Made by a program: the position numbers and the translations under genes
Notes under the pieces: generated by a model
Told to the model about the DNA's origin: nothing
The model's database searches: none
The model's input: only the letters and a program-made list of their open reading frames with translations
Assembly (NCBI GenBank): GCA_965284435.1
Contig: OZ260083.1
Location: 1,426,001-1,490,000, forward strand
DNA from: CAIYZT01 sp947461435
GTDB taxonomy: Bacteria; Pseudomonadota; Alphaproteobacteria; Rhodobacterales; Rhodobacteraceae
Direction of reading: 5' to 3'
DNA length: 64,000 bases
Shown here: in pieces, positions 8,295-18,348 of the stretch
Numbering within the stretch: position 1 is the stretch's first letter
Layout: the number at the start of each line of letters is the position of its first letter

Positions 8295-9959
8295 GTGATC
8301 GTGGATCTGATTGTGACAAATGCCAAGGTAGTGACCATGGACCCCGCCCGGCCCAGAGCCGAAGCCGTGGCGCTGGACGGCGGCAAGATCGTCGCTGTCG
8401 GCACCCGCGCCGAGGTCGAGGCTTTGGCCACGCCCGGCACCCGGGTGATCGATGCCAAAGGCCGGATGCTTTTGCCCGGGTTCGTGGAAAGCCATTTGCA
8501 TCTGGCGCTGGGCGGGGCCGAGTTGATGCAGCTGCAATTGGGGGGCATCACCGGCTTTGATGCCGTCGCGCAAGCCTTTCGGGCCTATGCCAGCACGCAT
8601 CCAAACATCGCAGTCGTCTTCGCACAGGGCGCGGCCTATGGCTGCTTGGGGACAGATGCCACCCGCCACCTGATGGACCAGATCATCTTGGACAGGCCGA
8701 TCGCCATGATGGCGCCAGATCATCATACCGTCTGGGCCAATACCGCCGCGCTGACCGCCGGGGGCATCTTGCACGGTGCGCCCATGCCGCATGGCCATGA
8801 AATCGTGATGGCCCCCGATGGCACCGCCACCGGCGAATTGCGGGAATTTGAGGCTTTTGGCCCCATCATCGACTGTGCCGGCCTCAAACGGTTGAATCTG
8901 GGCATCGCCACCGGCGAAGAGCCGGCCCAGGCGCCATCGGTCGCCGACCGCGAGGCCGACAAAGCGCATATTGCCCGGGGATTGGCCCATTGCGCCCGCC
9001 AAGGCATCACCTCGATGGTGAATATGGATGGCAATCGGTATCTTTGCGAACTTTTGTCCGAAATGGCGGCAGAAGACAAATTGACCGCCCGCGTTGTGGT
9101 TCCCTTCCATATGAAACCCCACATGGATCTGTCCGCGCTTGAACGGGCCAGTGCCATGGCGCGGGACTTTACGGGTGAATGGGTTCGGTCGGGCTTTGTG
9201 AAGATGTTCATGGACGGCGTGGTCGACAGCCGCACCGCCTTCATGTTGACGGAGTATCCCGGTGTGCCCGGTCACACCTCTGAACCCTTGTTCGCGCCAG
9301 ACCGCTTCAATGACATCTGCGCCGAAATTGACAGGCGCGGTTTGCAGATTGCCGTCCATGCCATTGGCGATGGCGCCGTGCGCACAACGATCGACGGCTA
9401 TGAGGCGGCGCAAAAGCGCAACGGCCCGCGCGACAGCCGCCACCGGATCGAACATATCGAACTGATCGACCGGGCCGATGTGCCGCGCCTTGGCGCCTTG
9501 GGCATCACCGCAAGCGTTCAGCCGCCGCATGCCCCGGGGGCCATGGATTTCCCGATCGAGTCCATGGACACCGTATTTCATCCTCCGCGCTGGCGGGATG
9601 CCTACCTGTGGAAGACGCTGCGCGATCACGGCGCGCCCATCGCCTATGCCAGCGATTGGCCCGTGACGGATGTCTCGGTGCTGCGCGGCATGAGGGCGGC
9701 CCTGTGCCGCGTGCCCTTCGAGGGCGCCGATGACGAGCGGATGGATCTGATGGACAGTCTGTATGCCTATACGGCCGGCGGCGCTTGGGCCGCCCATCTG
9801 GAAGGTCTGACCGGCACGCTGAAACCGGGATTGGCGGGCGATCTGGTGCTGATCGATGGCGACTTCGAAACCACCCCGCCGAACTCCTTTGACCAAATGG
9901 GAATCGCTCTGACCATCGCCGGGGGCCGGATCACCCACCAACTCCCGGGAATCGCCTGA
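8295..9959 (+). CDS. Amidohydrolase (Amidohydro_3, YtcJ-like)
   Basis: This 554-residue protein starts with GTG at 8295, seven bases after AAGGAGA. It has the composite fold of the amidohydrolase superfamily: a beta-sandwich strand at the N-terminus, then PGFVESHLHL with the metal-binding HxH near residue 65, VHAIGDGAV, HRIEHIELI and YASDWPVTD with the catalytic Asp. YtcJ-like enzymes hydrolyse amide bonds of unknown natural substrates. No signal peptide is visible, so it should be cytoplasmic. The preceding ureohydrolase suggests nitrogen salvage, but the C9G9 tract separates them and linkage is unproven. Confidence 0.88.
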   Translation: MIVDLIVTNAKVVTMDPARPRAEAVALDGGKIVAVGTRAEVEALATPGTRVIDAKGRMLLPGFVESHLHLALGGAELMQLQLGGITGFDAVAQAFRAYASTHPNIAVVFAQGAAYGCLGTDATRHLMDQIILDRPIAMMAPDHHTVWANTAALTAGGILHGAPMPHGHEIVMAPDGTATGELREFEAFGPIIDCAGLKRLNLGIATGEEPAQAPSVADREADKAHIARGLAHCARQGITSMVNMDGNRYLCELLSEMAAEDKLTARVVVPFHMKPHMDLSALERASAMARDFTGEWVRSGFVKMFMDGVVDSRTAFMLTEYPGVPGHTSEPLFAPDRFNDICAEIDRRGLQIAVHAIGDGAVRTTIDGYEAAQKRNGPRDSRHRIEHIELIDRADVPRLGALGITASVQPPHAPGAMDFPIESMDTVFHPPRWRDAYLWKTLRDHGAPIAYASDWPVTDVSVLRGMRAALCRVPFEGADDERMDLMDSLYAYTAGGAWAAHLEGLTGTLKPGLAGDLVLIDGDFETTPPNSFDQMGIALTIAGGRITHQLPGIA

Positions 9960-10102
9960 GATTCGCACACGATTCGCGCCCCGGCCCCCATTTTGGCGGG
10001 CCGGGTCATGCGGGGCCTGTGGATAGTTTGGGCGACGGCTGCATAAAACCTCAACAAAAGCAGGCGATATGAAAAAAATGCGACAGTCGGTGATTTTTCC
10101 TC
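9960..10102. other. Gap upstream of the rRNA promoter
   Basis: This stretch lies between the amidohydrolase stop and the proposed rRNA promoter. It turns AT-rich just before the promoter (around 10040-10100), as expected of an upstream element. I see no gene in it; short frames here are not supported. Confidence 0.5.
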
Positions 10103-10131
10103 TTGCGGCCACGGTGGTGCAGACGTAAATA
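10103..10131 (+). promoter_or_regulatory. Probable rRNA operon promoter
   Basis: TTGCGG (10103-10108) and TAAATA (10126-10131) are separated by 17 bases, and A/T tracts lie upstream. It is the best sigma-70-type match before the 16S gene and would give a leader of about 375 bases. Confidence 0.45.
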
Positions 10132-10269
10132 CCCCTCACCGAAGACGAAGAGACGCGGAAACGCAGAACGAAGTCGACGGAAGCTGAAGCGAAAGCAGAA
10201 GCGAAACACTCTGGAGACAAGGTTGCAGGGCGCGCCAAGAGATTGGCGGTTCGGTTATTTTTGTGTCCT

Positions 10270-10283
10270 CGCTCTTTGAAATT
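10270..10283 (+). promoter_or_regulatory. boxA antitermination site in the rRNA leader
   Basis: CGCTCTTTGAAAT closely matches the rRNA boxA sequence bound by NusB-S10. It lies about 240 bases before the 16S gene, downstream of the proposed promoter, where an rRNA antitermination site is expected. Confidence 0.6.
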
Positions 10284-10438
10284 GTTATAGATGAAGAGAT
10301 ATGTGGGCGGTTTGGGCGCATCGGCGTTTAACTGTTTGCATATCGGCCAGGTAGGGTTTCGGCCCGATGATCTTGGTGAAAGCTTCACTGTTTTGCGGCT
10401 TTTGTTGTTTCGACAACTGAAGCACAGAACAGAAAAGA

Positions 10439-10468
10439 CCCATATTGATTGCAAGCAATTGATGTGGG
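10439..10468 (+). other. Long hairpin in the 16S leader
   Basis: Positions 10439-10452 pair with 10455-10468 over 14 positions, including three G-T pairs, around a minimal AA loop. It lies about 50 bases before the 16S start and is a likely structured or processing element of the precursor. Confidence 0.5.
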
Positions 10469-10514
10469 CAGATGTGCGAAGGTTCGACGTCAAGGATAGT
10501 TCTTCGGAACTTTC

Positions 10515-11984
<1,470 letters not shown>

Positions 11985-12110
11985 GGGTTCACCAGAGGGA
12001 TGCTTGCATCTCGATACAGAACCCACTTAGCAGAGACTAGTCATAGTCTCAAAACGCGGCCAGGCCGTCCTCATATCTCTTCATCACACGCCAGACCTAC
12101 CGGTCTGTCT

Positions 12111-12187
<77 letters not shown>

Positions 12188-12240
12188 CTTTCCCGGTTGA
12201 AGCGGGAAATGAAGTGCGCCGGTAGCATGTCTTACCTTTT

Positions 12241-12316
12241 GGGGTCTTAGCTCAGCTGGGAGAGCGCCTGATTTGCATTCAGGAGGTCAGGAGTTCGATC
12301 CTCCTAGGCTCCACCA
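12241..12316 (+). tRNA. alaT: tRNA-Ala (TGC)
   Basis: A 76-base cloverleaf with acceptor GGGGTCT paired to AGGCTCC (one G-T pair), anticodon TGC at 12274-12276, a GTTCGATC T-loop and an encoded CCA. It is the second spacer tRNA, in the usual Ile-Ala order. Confidence 0.97.
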
Positions 12317-12668
12317 AAGACTTGGCTTACATGATCATCAAGCACATCCTCGATGTGTTTGATCATCCTGTGAGGGATGAGGTTTGAATTCCAACGGAAT
12401 TCAACGAAATTGACATCGTATATAGAGATAAACATCAGTATCATCTGATCGCCCCGAGTAAGGGGGGATCGGGATCGTACAGGGTCTTGCTTGCAGGGCC
12501 TTGGCGATCTGAAGGATGATATTGTTCCAAGTCTAGTACACTAACCGCTTTGGCTGTCTGTTCCGCAAGGGGCGTTCAGCCAAGCACGGGTAAGTATACA
12601 GCTTTTTGATCGCCGCCTTCCAAGAGGGCGGCACTGGAAAGGGCAGGTTGAACCAGCCTTGCTCTTTC
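12317..12668 (+). other. Spacer between tRNA-Ala and 23S rRNA
   Basis: There is no gene here. The spacer holds several RNA hairpins: 12333-12367 (16 positions with one mismatch and one G-T pair, CTC loop), 12384-12404 (nine perfect pairs, AAC loop), and a GCCGCC/GGGCGGC hairpin near 12612-12631. These probably guide cleavage or folding of the precursor. A second boxA-like region may lie near 12404, but I cannot define it. Confidence 0.6.
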
Positions 12669-12805
12669 TGGATCAAATCAAGCGCGAAAAGGGCGTTTGG
12701 TGGATGCCTTGGCAGTAAGAGGCGATGAAGGACGTGATACCCTGCGTTAAGCTTTGGGGAGCCGGGAATAGGCTTTGATCCAGAGATGTCCGAATGGGGA
12801 AACCC

Positions 12806-12876
12806 ACCTGATATTCTGTTGTTGTTATCGTTCTGGCGCAAGTCAGGGCGGTGCTCATCAATAGGGTAAGCCAGGT
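12806..12876 (+). other. 23S helix 9 insertion (intervening sequence candidate)
   Basis: ACCTG (12806) and CAGGT (ending 12876) bracket about 60 bases where E. coli has a hairpin of roughly 16. Part of the interior can pair imperfectly. This is the known position of RNase III-removed insertions in Alphaproteobacteria. Confidence 0.65.
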
Positions 12877-13767
12877 ACTAACCCCTGAATACATAGGGGG
12901 TTTAGAGCAAACCCGGGGAACTGAAACATCTAAGTACCCGGAGGAAAGGAAATCAATAGAGACTCCGTTAGTAGTGGCGAGCGAACGCGGACCAGCCGAG
13001 CTTCGAAAAGTGAGCAGAATGCACTGGAAAGTGCAGCCATAGTGGGTGACAGCCCCGTATGCGAAGCTTCAGAAGACATATCAAGTAGGGCGGGACACGT
13101 GAAATCCTGTCTGAAGATCGGGGGACCACCCCCGAAGGCTAAGTACTCCTTACTGACCGATAGCGAACCAGTACCGTGAGGGAAAGGTGAAAAGCACCCC
13201 GACAAGGGGAGTGAAACAGTACCTGAAACCGGACGCCTACAAGCAGTCGGAGCTTCCTTGAGAAGTGACGGCGTACCTTTTGTATAATGGGTCAACGACT
13301 TAGTCTCACAAGCAAGCTTAAGCCGCTAGGTGTAGGCGCAGGGAAACCGAGTCTTAAAAGGGCGAATGAGTTTGTGGGATTAGACCCGAAACCAGGTGAT
13401 CTAGCCATGAGCAGGATGAAGGTTGGGTAACACCAACTGGAGGTCCGAACCGACACCCGTTGAAAAGGGTCCGGATGACTTGTGGCTAGGGGTGAAAGGC
13501 TAATCAAACCTGGAGATAGCTGGTTCTCCGCGAAAGCTATTTAGGTAGCGCCTCGGACGAATACCTTGGGGGGTAGAGCACTGCATGGGTAATGGGGGCC
13601 CACAGCCTTACTGAGCCTAAGCAAACTCCGAATACCCAAGAGTACTATCCGGGAGACACACATCGGGTGCTAACGTCCGGTGTGAAGAGGGAAACAACCC
13701 TGACCTGCAGCTAAGGCCCCTAATTCATGGCTAAGTGGGAAAGCATGTGGGACGGCCAAAACAACCA

Positions 13768-13799
<32 letters not shown>

Positions 13800-13923
13800 G
13801 ATAGCGTAACAGCTCACTGGTCTAGATAAGCTGTCCTGCGGCGAAGATGTAACGGGGCTCAAGCCATGAGCCGAAGCTCGGGATGTGCAGCGATGCACGT
13901 GGTAGCGGAGCGTTCTGTGATAT

Positions 13924-13971
13924 AGCTTCATGTCTCTCTTGCAGTTTAGGCTGCATTGGAGACGCGAAGCT
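13924..13971 (+). other. 23S helix 46-region hairpin insertion
   Basis: A 48-base imperfect hairpin: AGCTTC/GAAGCT, GTCTC/GAGAC and TGCAG/CTGCA are stacked with small internal loops and a short apical loop. By eye it sits where E. coli has a much shorter helix near position 1170. It is a candidate RNase III substrate. Confidence 0.65.
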
Positions 13972-14533
13972 TTCTGTGAAGCCGGGCCGTAAGGCATCCG
14001 GTGGAGAGATCAGAAGCGAGAATGTTGACATGAGTAGCGACAAAGAGGGTGAGAGACCCTCTCGCCGAAAGTCCAAGGGTTCCTGCTTAAAGCTAATCTG
14101 AGCAGGGTAAGCCGGCCCCTAAGGCGAGGCCGAAAGGCGTAGTCGATGGGAACCAGGTTAATATTCCTGGGCCAGTGGATGGTGACGGATCTTTAACGTT
14201 GTATGCCCTTATCGGATTGGGTGTGCAGCCGCGAGGTCCCTGGAAATAGCCCCACATCAGACCGTACCCTAAACCGACACAGGTGGACTGGTAGAGTATA
14301 CCAAGGCGCTTGAGAGAACCACATTTAAGGAACTCGGCAAAATGCCTCCGTAAGTTCGCGAGAAGGAGGCCCCATCTGTAGGCAACTATGGGTGGGGGGC
14401 ACAAACTAGGGGGTGGCGACTGTTTACTTAAAACACAGGGCTGTGCGAAGCCGTAAGGCGACGTATACAGTCTGACGCCTGCCCGGTGCTGGAAGATTAA
14501 GAGGAGGGGTGCAAGCTCTGAATTGAAGTCCCA

Positions 14534-14615
<82 letters not shown>

Positions 14616-15048
14616 CGATCTCCCCGCTGTCTCAAATGTGGACTCAGCGAAATTGAACTGTGTGTCAAGATGCACACTACCCGCGGTTAGACGGAAAGAC
14701 CCCATGAACCTTTACTCCAGCTTTGCACTGGTATCAGGATTGTGATGTGCAGGATAGGTGGTAGGCATTGAAGCGGGGACGCTAGTCTTCGTGGAGCCTC
14801 CCTTGAGATACCACCCTTCGCCATCTTGATATCTAACCGCGGTCCGTTATCCGGATCCGGGACCCTGCATGGTGGGGAGTTTGACTGGGGCGGTCGCCTC
14901 CTAAACAGTAACGGAGGCGCGCGAAGGTAGGCTCAGACCGGTCGGAAATCGGTCGTTGAGTGCAATGGCAGAAGCCTGCCTGACTGCAAGTCTGACAAGA
15001 CGAGCAGAGACGAAAGTCGGTCATAGTGATCCGGTGGTCCCAAGTGGG

Positions 15049-15097
<49 letters not shown>

Positions 15098-15167
15098 GAT
15101 GCCCAAGAGTCCATATCGACGGCATCGTTTGGCACCTCGATGTCGGCTCATCTCATCCTGGGGCTGG

Positions 15168-15204
<37 letters not shown>

Positions 15205-15597
15205 AGGTACGTGAGCTGGGTTTAGAACGTCGTGAGACAGTTCGGTCCCTATCTGCCGTGGGTGCAGGAGACTTGAGAAGAGTTGACCCTAGTACGAGAG
15301 GACCGGGTTGAACGAACCACTGGTGGACCAGTTATCGTGCCAACGGTAGTGCTGGGTAGCTATGTTCGGACAGGATAACCGCTGAAGGCATCTAAGCGGG
15401 AAGCCCCCTTCAAAACAAGGTCTCCCTTGAGAGCCGTGGAAGACCACCACGTCGATAGGCCAGAGGTGTAAGAGCGGTAACGCTTTCAGCTGACTGGTAC
15501 TAATTGCTCGATAGGCTTGATTTGATCCAGTAAAAGCACGGGTGACGCCACAAGCGTGACCTTTGCCCTGGAAAGACAATCAGAAAGCACAAAACCA

Positions 15598-15618
15598 CCG
15601 TGACACACGCTGTCACGG
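15598..15618 (+). other. Hairpin in the 23S-5S spacer (first)
   Basis: CCGTGACA and TGTCACGG pair perfectly around CACGC. There is no T-run, so it is a processing or structural element rather than a terminator. Confidence 0.6.
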
Positions 15619-15668
15619 AAGGTGAAAAGATCTGGAACAATGGGACACAATCCCAACTGATGTTTATC

Positions 15669-15689
15669 GCTGTCATCACAAGTGACAGC
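15669..15689 (+). other. Hairpin in the 23S-5S spacer (second)
   Basis: GCTGTCA and TGACAGC pair perfectly around a seven-base loop, just upstream of 5S. It shares the TGTCA/TGACA core with the first spacer hairpin. Confidence 0.55.
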
Positions 15690-15704
15690 ACCTGTCTTTG
15701 CTTC

Positions 15705-15822
15705 GGTTTGGTGGTCATAGCGTCCGCTAAACACCCGATCCCTTCCCGAACTCGGCCGTTAAGGGCGGACACGCCAATGGTACTGCGTCTTAAGACGTGG
15801 GAGAGTAGGTCACCGCCAAACC
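15705..15822 (+). rRNA. rrf: 5S ribosomal RNA
   Basis: A gene of about 118 bases whose ends pair (GGTTTGG at 15705 with CCAAACC at 15816-15822). It contains the conserved ACCCGATCCCTTCCCGAACT loop and GGGAGAGTAGGTC segments. It is the last rRNA gene; no tRNA-fMet follows before the terminator, unlike many Rhodobacterales rRNA operons. Confidence 0.96.
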
Positions 15823-15862
15823 TAACCAAAGACAGTCCTCTATATACAAAAAATCTCATCAA

Positions 15863-15894
15863 AAACGGCCCTGACAGAAATGTCAGGGCCGTTT
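15863..15894 (+). terminator. rRNA operon terminator
   Basis: A 14-pair perfect stem (15863-15876 with 15881-15894) with a GAAA loop, ending in GTTT, about 40 bases after 5S. Confidence 0.85.
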
Positions 15895-16037
15895 GCGTTC
15901 ACAAAAAACATAAAAATATCAAAAAAGGGCGTAGGGCAAACACGCTCTTCTGCCAACAAGATGACCAAAAAGGGCATCTTTGGGCCACAAAGCCCTGTCA
16001 TTCTGGCTGGAACCCAACGTTACTGCGGATCCAGACG

Positions 16038-16955
16038 ATGAAAAAAGCCCTCCCTATCCTGCTGCTTCTTGCTGCTTTGCCCTTCGCCGCGCCCAGCCAT
16101 GCGCAGGATCGCGTTACCTTGGGATGGGGCCGCCTGTTCACGAACGACGCCTTGGGCGATCAGCACGACCGCTGGCACACCGGGTCTTATTCGGTGTCCA
16201 AACTGACGGGCCTGCATTGGTCAGGGTCAGCCCCGTCCGAACCGGGCGAGATTTTGGAGTACCGCTTTACCGCCGATACTGTCGCCCCCGCAAACCTGAT
16301 CGCTCCGGCGGCCGACGACCGGCGGTATGCTGGCGCGCTGTCGCTGGGCGCGGCCACGCATTTCAAGCCGAGCGGATTTGATGCCATGCTCGGCGCAGGC
16401 CTGACCGCGATCGGCCCGATGACGGGCCTCGGCGAGTTTCAAAGCCGCGTCCACGATCTGTTGGGCATGGACGTTCCCACAACCGTGCTTGAGGATCAGA
16501 TCCCGAACCAGATCCTTCCCTATGGCACGGCAGAAATGGCCAGAATGGTGTCACTGACACGCGGATTGACCCTGCGCCCCTTTGTTTCCGCGCAACTGGG
16601 GCCAGAGGATCTTGTGCGCTTCGGGGCGGATGTGATCATGGGGCGCATGGGGCAGTCCGACCTGCTGCTGCGAGATACAGGCACGGGCCATCTCTATCGG
16701 GGCATTGCCGGCGATGTGGCACCCCAACTCAGCCTGATCATCGGCGCCGATTATGCTTCGGTGTTCCACTCGGTCTATTTGCCAGAAGGGGGGCCAGCCC
16801 CCCTGACCCCGCACCGGACCCGCCTCCGGGCAGGCTATTTGTGGCAAGGCGAAAATGCCTTTGTCTTTTCGGGTCTGACCTATCTCAGCCCAGAGTTTGA
16901 CACCCAACCCGAAGGTCAGGTGGTTGGGTCCTTTACAGTCTCGTTCAGCTTTTAG
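16038..16955 (+). CDS. lpxR: LpxR-family lipid A deacylase (DUF2219), outer membrane
   Basis: This 305-residue protein begins MKKALPILLLLAALPFAAPS, a signal peptide with cleavage probably after SHA at residue 22. Right after it, GRLFTNDALGDQHDRW is the LpxR catalytic-region signature (Asn-Asp pair followed by Asp-Arg). The chain alternates hydrophobic strands and ends in phenylalanine, the usual beta-barrel signal for BAM insertion. LpxR removes the 3'-acyloxyacyl group of lipid A at the cell surface in Salmonella. The open frame extends upstream into 5S, but the signal peptide fixes this start. Activity here is inferred from the family. Confidence 0.75.
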   Translation: MKKALPILLLLAALPFAAPSHAQDRVTLGWGRLFTNDALGDQHDRWHTGSYSVSKLTGLHWSGSAPSEPGEILEYRFTADTVAPANLIAPAADDRRYAGALSLGAATHFKPSGFDAMLGAGLTAIGPMTGLGEFQSRVHDLLGMDVPTTVLEDQIPNQILPYGTAEMARMVSLTRGLTLRPFVSAQLGPEDLVRFGADVIMGRMGQSDLLLRDTGTGHLYRGIAGDVAPQLSLIIGADYASVFHSVYLPEGGPAPLTPHRTRLRAGYLWQGENAFVFSGLTYLSPEFDTQPEGQVVGSFTVSFSF

Positions 16956-17119
16956 GCTGCGCAGCCCGCCCACAGGCGGTGCTTGCCCCCAGAATTTGCC
17001 GCGGTCAGCGATGGTTTCGCCACGTCTGTTGCAAAAATAGCATTGCCCTGATTCGCGGCCGCTGTTAACCTATATCCATAAGAATATAAAAAGACTAAAA
17101 AGAGCAGGCGTAAACAGGC

Positions 17120-18190
17120 ATGAAGACGGGCTTTCAAGGCACGTTCGTCATCTCATGGACACAAACAGAAGTGGACGGGCTGACAAGCCCTTCTGTCGAC
17201 GTGCTTCGCGTTGGCGCCCTTTGGCGCTGGAGCGGTGTGGCCGTGCGGGTGGATGGACCGCAAGATGTACTGATTTTAAGCGGGGCAGAGCAGGTTGCCG
17301 ATACGCGCCGCCGTGCCGCAAAGATGGTTCGGCGGTTGGTGGGCGTCGCCGTTTCCCCCGGCAAGGCGCCCCAAGCCCCGATCGAGGATGATCCGGTTCT
17401 GACCGATCAAAGTTTTGTGGTCACCGACGGGCGGCAAAGCTATGTCATGACGATCATTCCCGTTCCCGATACCGGGGCGCGCCTGTTGATGATTTTGGGC
17501 GATGTTCCGCCGCATGACAGCGATCTATGGGTCGTGCGCACCTCGTTTGAGGCGTTTGACGCCCCCGCAGGCCAGCGGCAGGCGGGCGGGGTGATCTGCT
17601 TTACCCCCGGCACCCACATTTTGACACAACTCGGCCCCCGTCCGATCGAAGACCTGCGTCCGGGCGACAAGGTGCAGACAAAGGACAACGGTTTTCAGGA
17701 AATCTTGTGGATGGGCCACCGCCGGATGTCCGGGGCGCGGCTTTATGCCATGCCAGGCCTGCGTCCGATCCGGCTTCGGGCGGGTGCCTTTGGCATCGGT
17801 CGGCCGGATGCCGATCTGTTGGTCAGCCCCCAACACCGGATGTTGCTGCGCGGTCCCGCCGCCCAGGCCCTTTTCAATACCCCAGAGGTTCTGGTCGCCG
17901 CCGAGGATTTGTTGAATGATCTGACCGTGACGGTCGATCATGAACGGCGCGAAGTCACTTATGTTCACCTTTTGCTGCCGGGCCACAACATCGTTTGGGC
18001 AAATGGGCTTGAAACAGAAAGCTTCCATCCCGCCAATACCTCGCTCGAGACGATCGAGCCGCCGCAAAGGGCCGGTCTTTTGGATCTGATCCCCTGTGCC
18101 GCCGAAAATCCCGCCAGCTATGGCGATTATGCACGGCGCAACCTTTCGGCCTCTGAAGCGGCCATTTTGCGGCACGAATTGGCCGCGTAA
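17120..18190 (+). CDS. Hint (hedgehog/intein) domain protein
   Basis: This 356-residue protein has an N-terminal region of about 155 residues of unknown function, then a Hint_2-type domain beginning at Cys160 (ICFTPGTHI). The domain continues with RPIEDLRPGD, a DLLVSPQHRMLL block and LLPGHNIVWANGLETESFHP. Hint domains splice or cleave proteins at the leading cysteine; many Rhodobacterales copies sit at the end of secreted or surface proteins. Here a tail of roughly 45 residues follows and no classical signal peptide is visible. Whether it self-cleaves is unknown. The proposed start ATG has only a weak upstream AGG. Confidence 0.8.
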   Translation: MKTGFQGTFVISWTQTEVDGLTSPSVDVLRVGALWRWSGVAVRVDGPQDVLILSGAEQVADTRRRAAKMVRRLVGVAVSPGKAPQAPIEDDPVLTDQSFVVTDGRQSYVMTIIPVPDTGARLLMILGDVPPHDSDLWVVRTSFEAFDAPAGQRQAGGVICFTPGTHILTQLGPRPIEDLRPGDKVQTKDNGFQEILWMGHRRMSGARLYAMPGLRPIRLRAGAFGIGRPDADLLVSPQHRMLLRGPAAQALFNTPEVLVAAEDLLNDLTVTVDHERREVTYVHLLLPGHNIVWANGLETESFHPANTSLETIEPPQRAGLLDLIPCAAENPASYGDYARRNLSASEAAILRHELAA

Positions 18191-18196
18191 GGGCTG

Positions 18197-18224
18197 TTGA
18201 CTCTGCCTTTTGGGCCTGTATAAG
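18197..18224 (+). promoter_or_regulatory. Promoter of rpsD
   Basis: TTGACT (18197-18202) and TATAAG (18219-18224) are spaced 16 bases apart, close to the sigma-70 consensus. Transcription would start near 18231, leaving a leader of about 118 bases. Confidence 0.65.
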
Positions 18225-18234
18225 CCGCGAACGT

Positions 18235-18258
18235 CCCGGAAGAAATTCCGGGGCTTTT
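18235..18258 (+). terminator. Hairpin plus GCTTTT at the start of the rpsD leader
   Basis: CCCGGAA and TTCCGGG pair around a GAAA loop, followed by GCTTTT. It may terminate the upstream Hint gene, but it lies just downstream of the rpsD promoter, so it may also act as a 5' stem-loop or attenuator of rpsD. Confidence 0.5.
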
Positions 18259-18348
18259 CATTGGTGTTGGTGGCCCCCGCAAGGGGATGCCTGTCGGGCT
18301 CTCGGGCCAAAGGACAACGCCCTTCACGTATAACGAAGGAGATCAGCC

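Noticed and set aside
8277..10493. A 738-codon open frame on the minus strand opposite the amidohydrolase gene
   Set aside because: It is the codon shadow of the amidohydrolase, has no recognisable domain and runs into the rRNA leader.
12404..12445. A promoter between tRNA-Ala and 23S (TTGACA near 12410)
   Set aside because: No -10 element follows at 16-18 bases; the spacer is transcribed from the rRNA promoter.
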